From DATLZB01 sp035574175 (lineage in GTDB: Bacteria > Pseudomonadota > Alphaproteobacteria > Rhizobiales > Hyphomicrobiaceae): a stretch of DNA of 23,122 nt. The stretch's first letter is position 1. Each line of letters starts with the position of its first letter. Of the stretch, positions 22,817 through 23,122 are shown in pieces. Made by a program: the position numbers and the translations under genes. Under the pieces are notes generated by a model. The model saw only the letters and a list, made by a program, of their open reading frames with translations, ran no database searches and had not been told where the DNA came from. The stretch is from positions 1-23,122 of the forward strand of contig DATLZB010000184.1 in assembly GCA_035574175.1 (NCBI GenBank), given 5' to 3'.

Positions 22817-23122
22817 CTAATCGTCGCACAACTGGCGGGTGGCGACCGGATAGAGGCCCTCGTCGCCCAGCAGCCATACGGCGAAGCCGTCGTGGCCGAA
22901 CAGCGGCAGGAATGCCTCATCGAGCACGTTCAAACCCCCGGTGAGCGCGCCGAAGGCCGGCAGAACCAAGCGGCGGCCGTTGCCGATAAAGCACGGACGA
23001 CGGATGGTGTGGCCATGCAGGGAGAGGCGGGCTGCGGGATGCAGGTGGCCTGCGATCTCGTGCGTCACACGGCCCGGGCACGGCCGGTGCACGAAGCGGA
23101 TGCCCTCGACGACGATCTCATC
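22817..23122 (-). CDS. pdeM: Ligase-associated DNA damage response endonuclease PdeM (C-terminal part)
   Basis: The frame is open to the right edge, so the N-terminus, with the first metal-binding motifs of the metallophosphoesterase fold, lies outside. The visible 101 residues contain HEIAGHLHPAARL, whose GHLHP histidines coordinate metal, and GRRLVLPAFGALTGGLNV, both typical of PdeM. PdeM proteins are manganese-type nucleases encoded with an ATP-dependent DNA ligase (LigD-like) and a helicase in a repair cluster. Those partners would lie beyond the right edge. The gene is convergent with the TIGR02186 gene, 6 bases apart. Confidence 0.88.
   Translation of the reverse strand, partial: DEIVVEGIRFVHRPCPGRVTHEIAGHLHPAARLSLHGHTIRRPCFIGNGRRLVLPAFGALTGGLNVLDEAFLPLFGHDGFAVWLLGDEGLYPVATRQLCDD

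Overview
The window is a 23 kb piece of a GC-rich proteobacterial chromosome. The gene content points to an alphaproteobacterium, probably Hyphomicrobiales. The evidence is a TauE/SafE permease paired with an Alph_Pro_TM (TIGR02186) protein, a PodJ-like coiled-coil/TM/Sel1 protein, a PdeM-type nuclease, a TAXI receptor and an amtB/glnK pair. The order is inferred from families only. No rRNA, tRNA, CRISPR array, phage or insertion sequence is visible. Most of the window is housekeeping or envelope genes on both strands.

Layout. 1-1152 (+): the tail of a Gly-rich protein, then a secreted FecR-domain protein that also ends in a Gly-rich tail. 1413-4584 (+): an unusual ABC exporter-like protein whose nucleotide-binding motifs are nearly all degenerate and which carries an internal duplication, then a stand-alone cyclic-nucleotide-binding protein. 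4605-6181 (-): amtB followed by the P-II gene glnK. 6532-8328 (-): a B12-binding-type radical SAM protein, with a 39-bp direct repeat at its 3' end. 8793-10488 (-): a two-gene unit of a membrane-anchored zinc peptidase and an L,D-transpeptidase. 10712-11104 (-): mscL. 11234-13388 (+): a DUF4212 small subunit and its sodium/solute symporter. 13491-14462 (+): proline iminopeptidase. 14685-16915 (+): an orphan TAXI TRAP receptor and an exported Sel1-like protein. 16912-17822 (-): a periplasmic coiled-coil protein overlapping a YjbQ-family gene that appears to start at CTG. 18106-20760 (+): the PodJ-like protein. 21036-22810 (+): TauE/SafE permease and TIGR02186 protein, translationally coupled. 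22817-23122 (-): the C-terminal part of PdeM.

How the genes work together. amtB/glnK is an ammonium uptake and sensing module. DUF4212/symporter is a two-subunit sodium-coupled organic acid carrier. The zinc peptidase/L,D-transpeptidase pair, MscL, FecR protein and PodJ-like protein are envelope functions. TauE/TIGR02186 is a conserved anion-export-type pair of unknown substrate.

The strongest candidate for something undescribed is the 877-residue ABC-like protein. It has exporter-type membrane helices, but Walker A, the Q-loop, the signature, the Walker B glutamate and the H-loop are all altered. A segment with a Q-loop-like box is repeated about 160 residues apart. Its neighbour looks able to bind a cyclic nucleotide. 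Secondary points are the CTG start in a CTGA overlap, a 20-bp palindrome upstream of the TauE gene, a perfect hairpin abutting a ribosome binding site, and duplicated mini-ORFs before pip.
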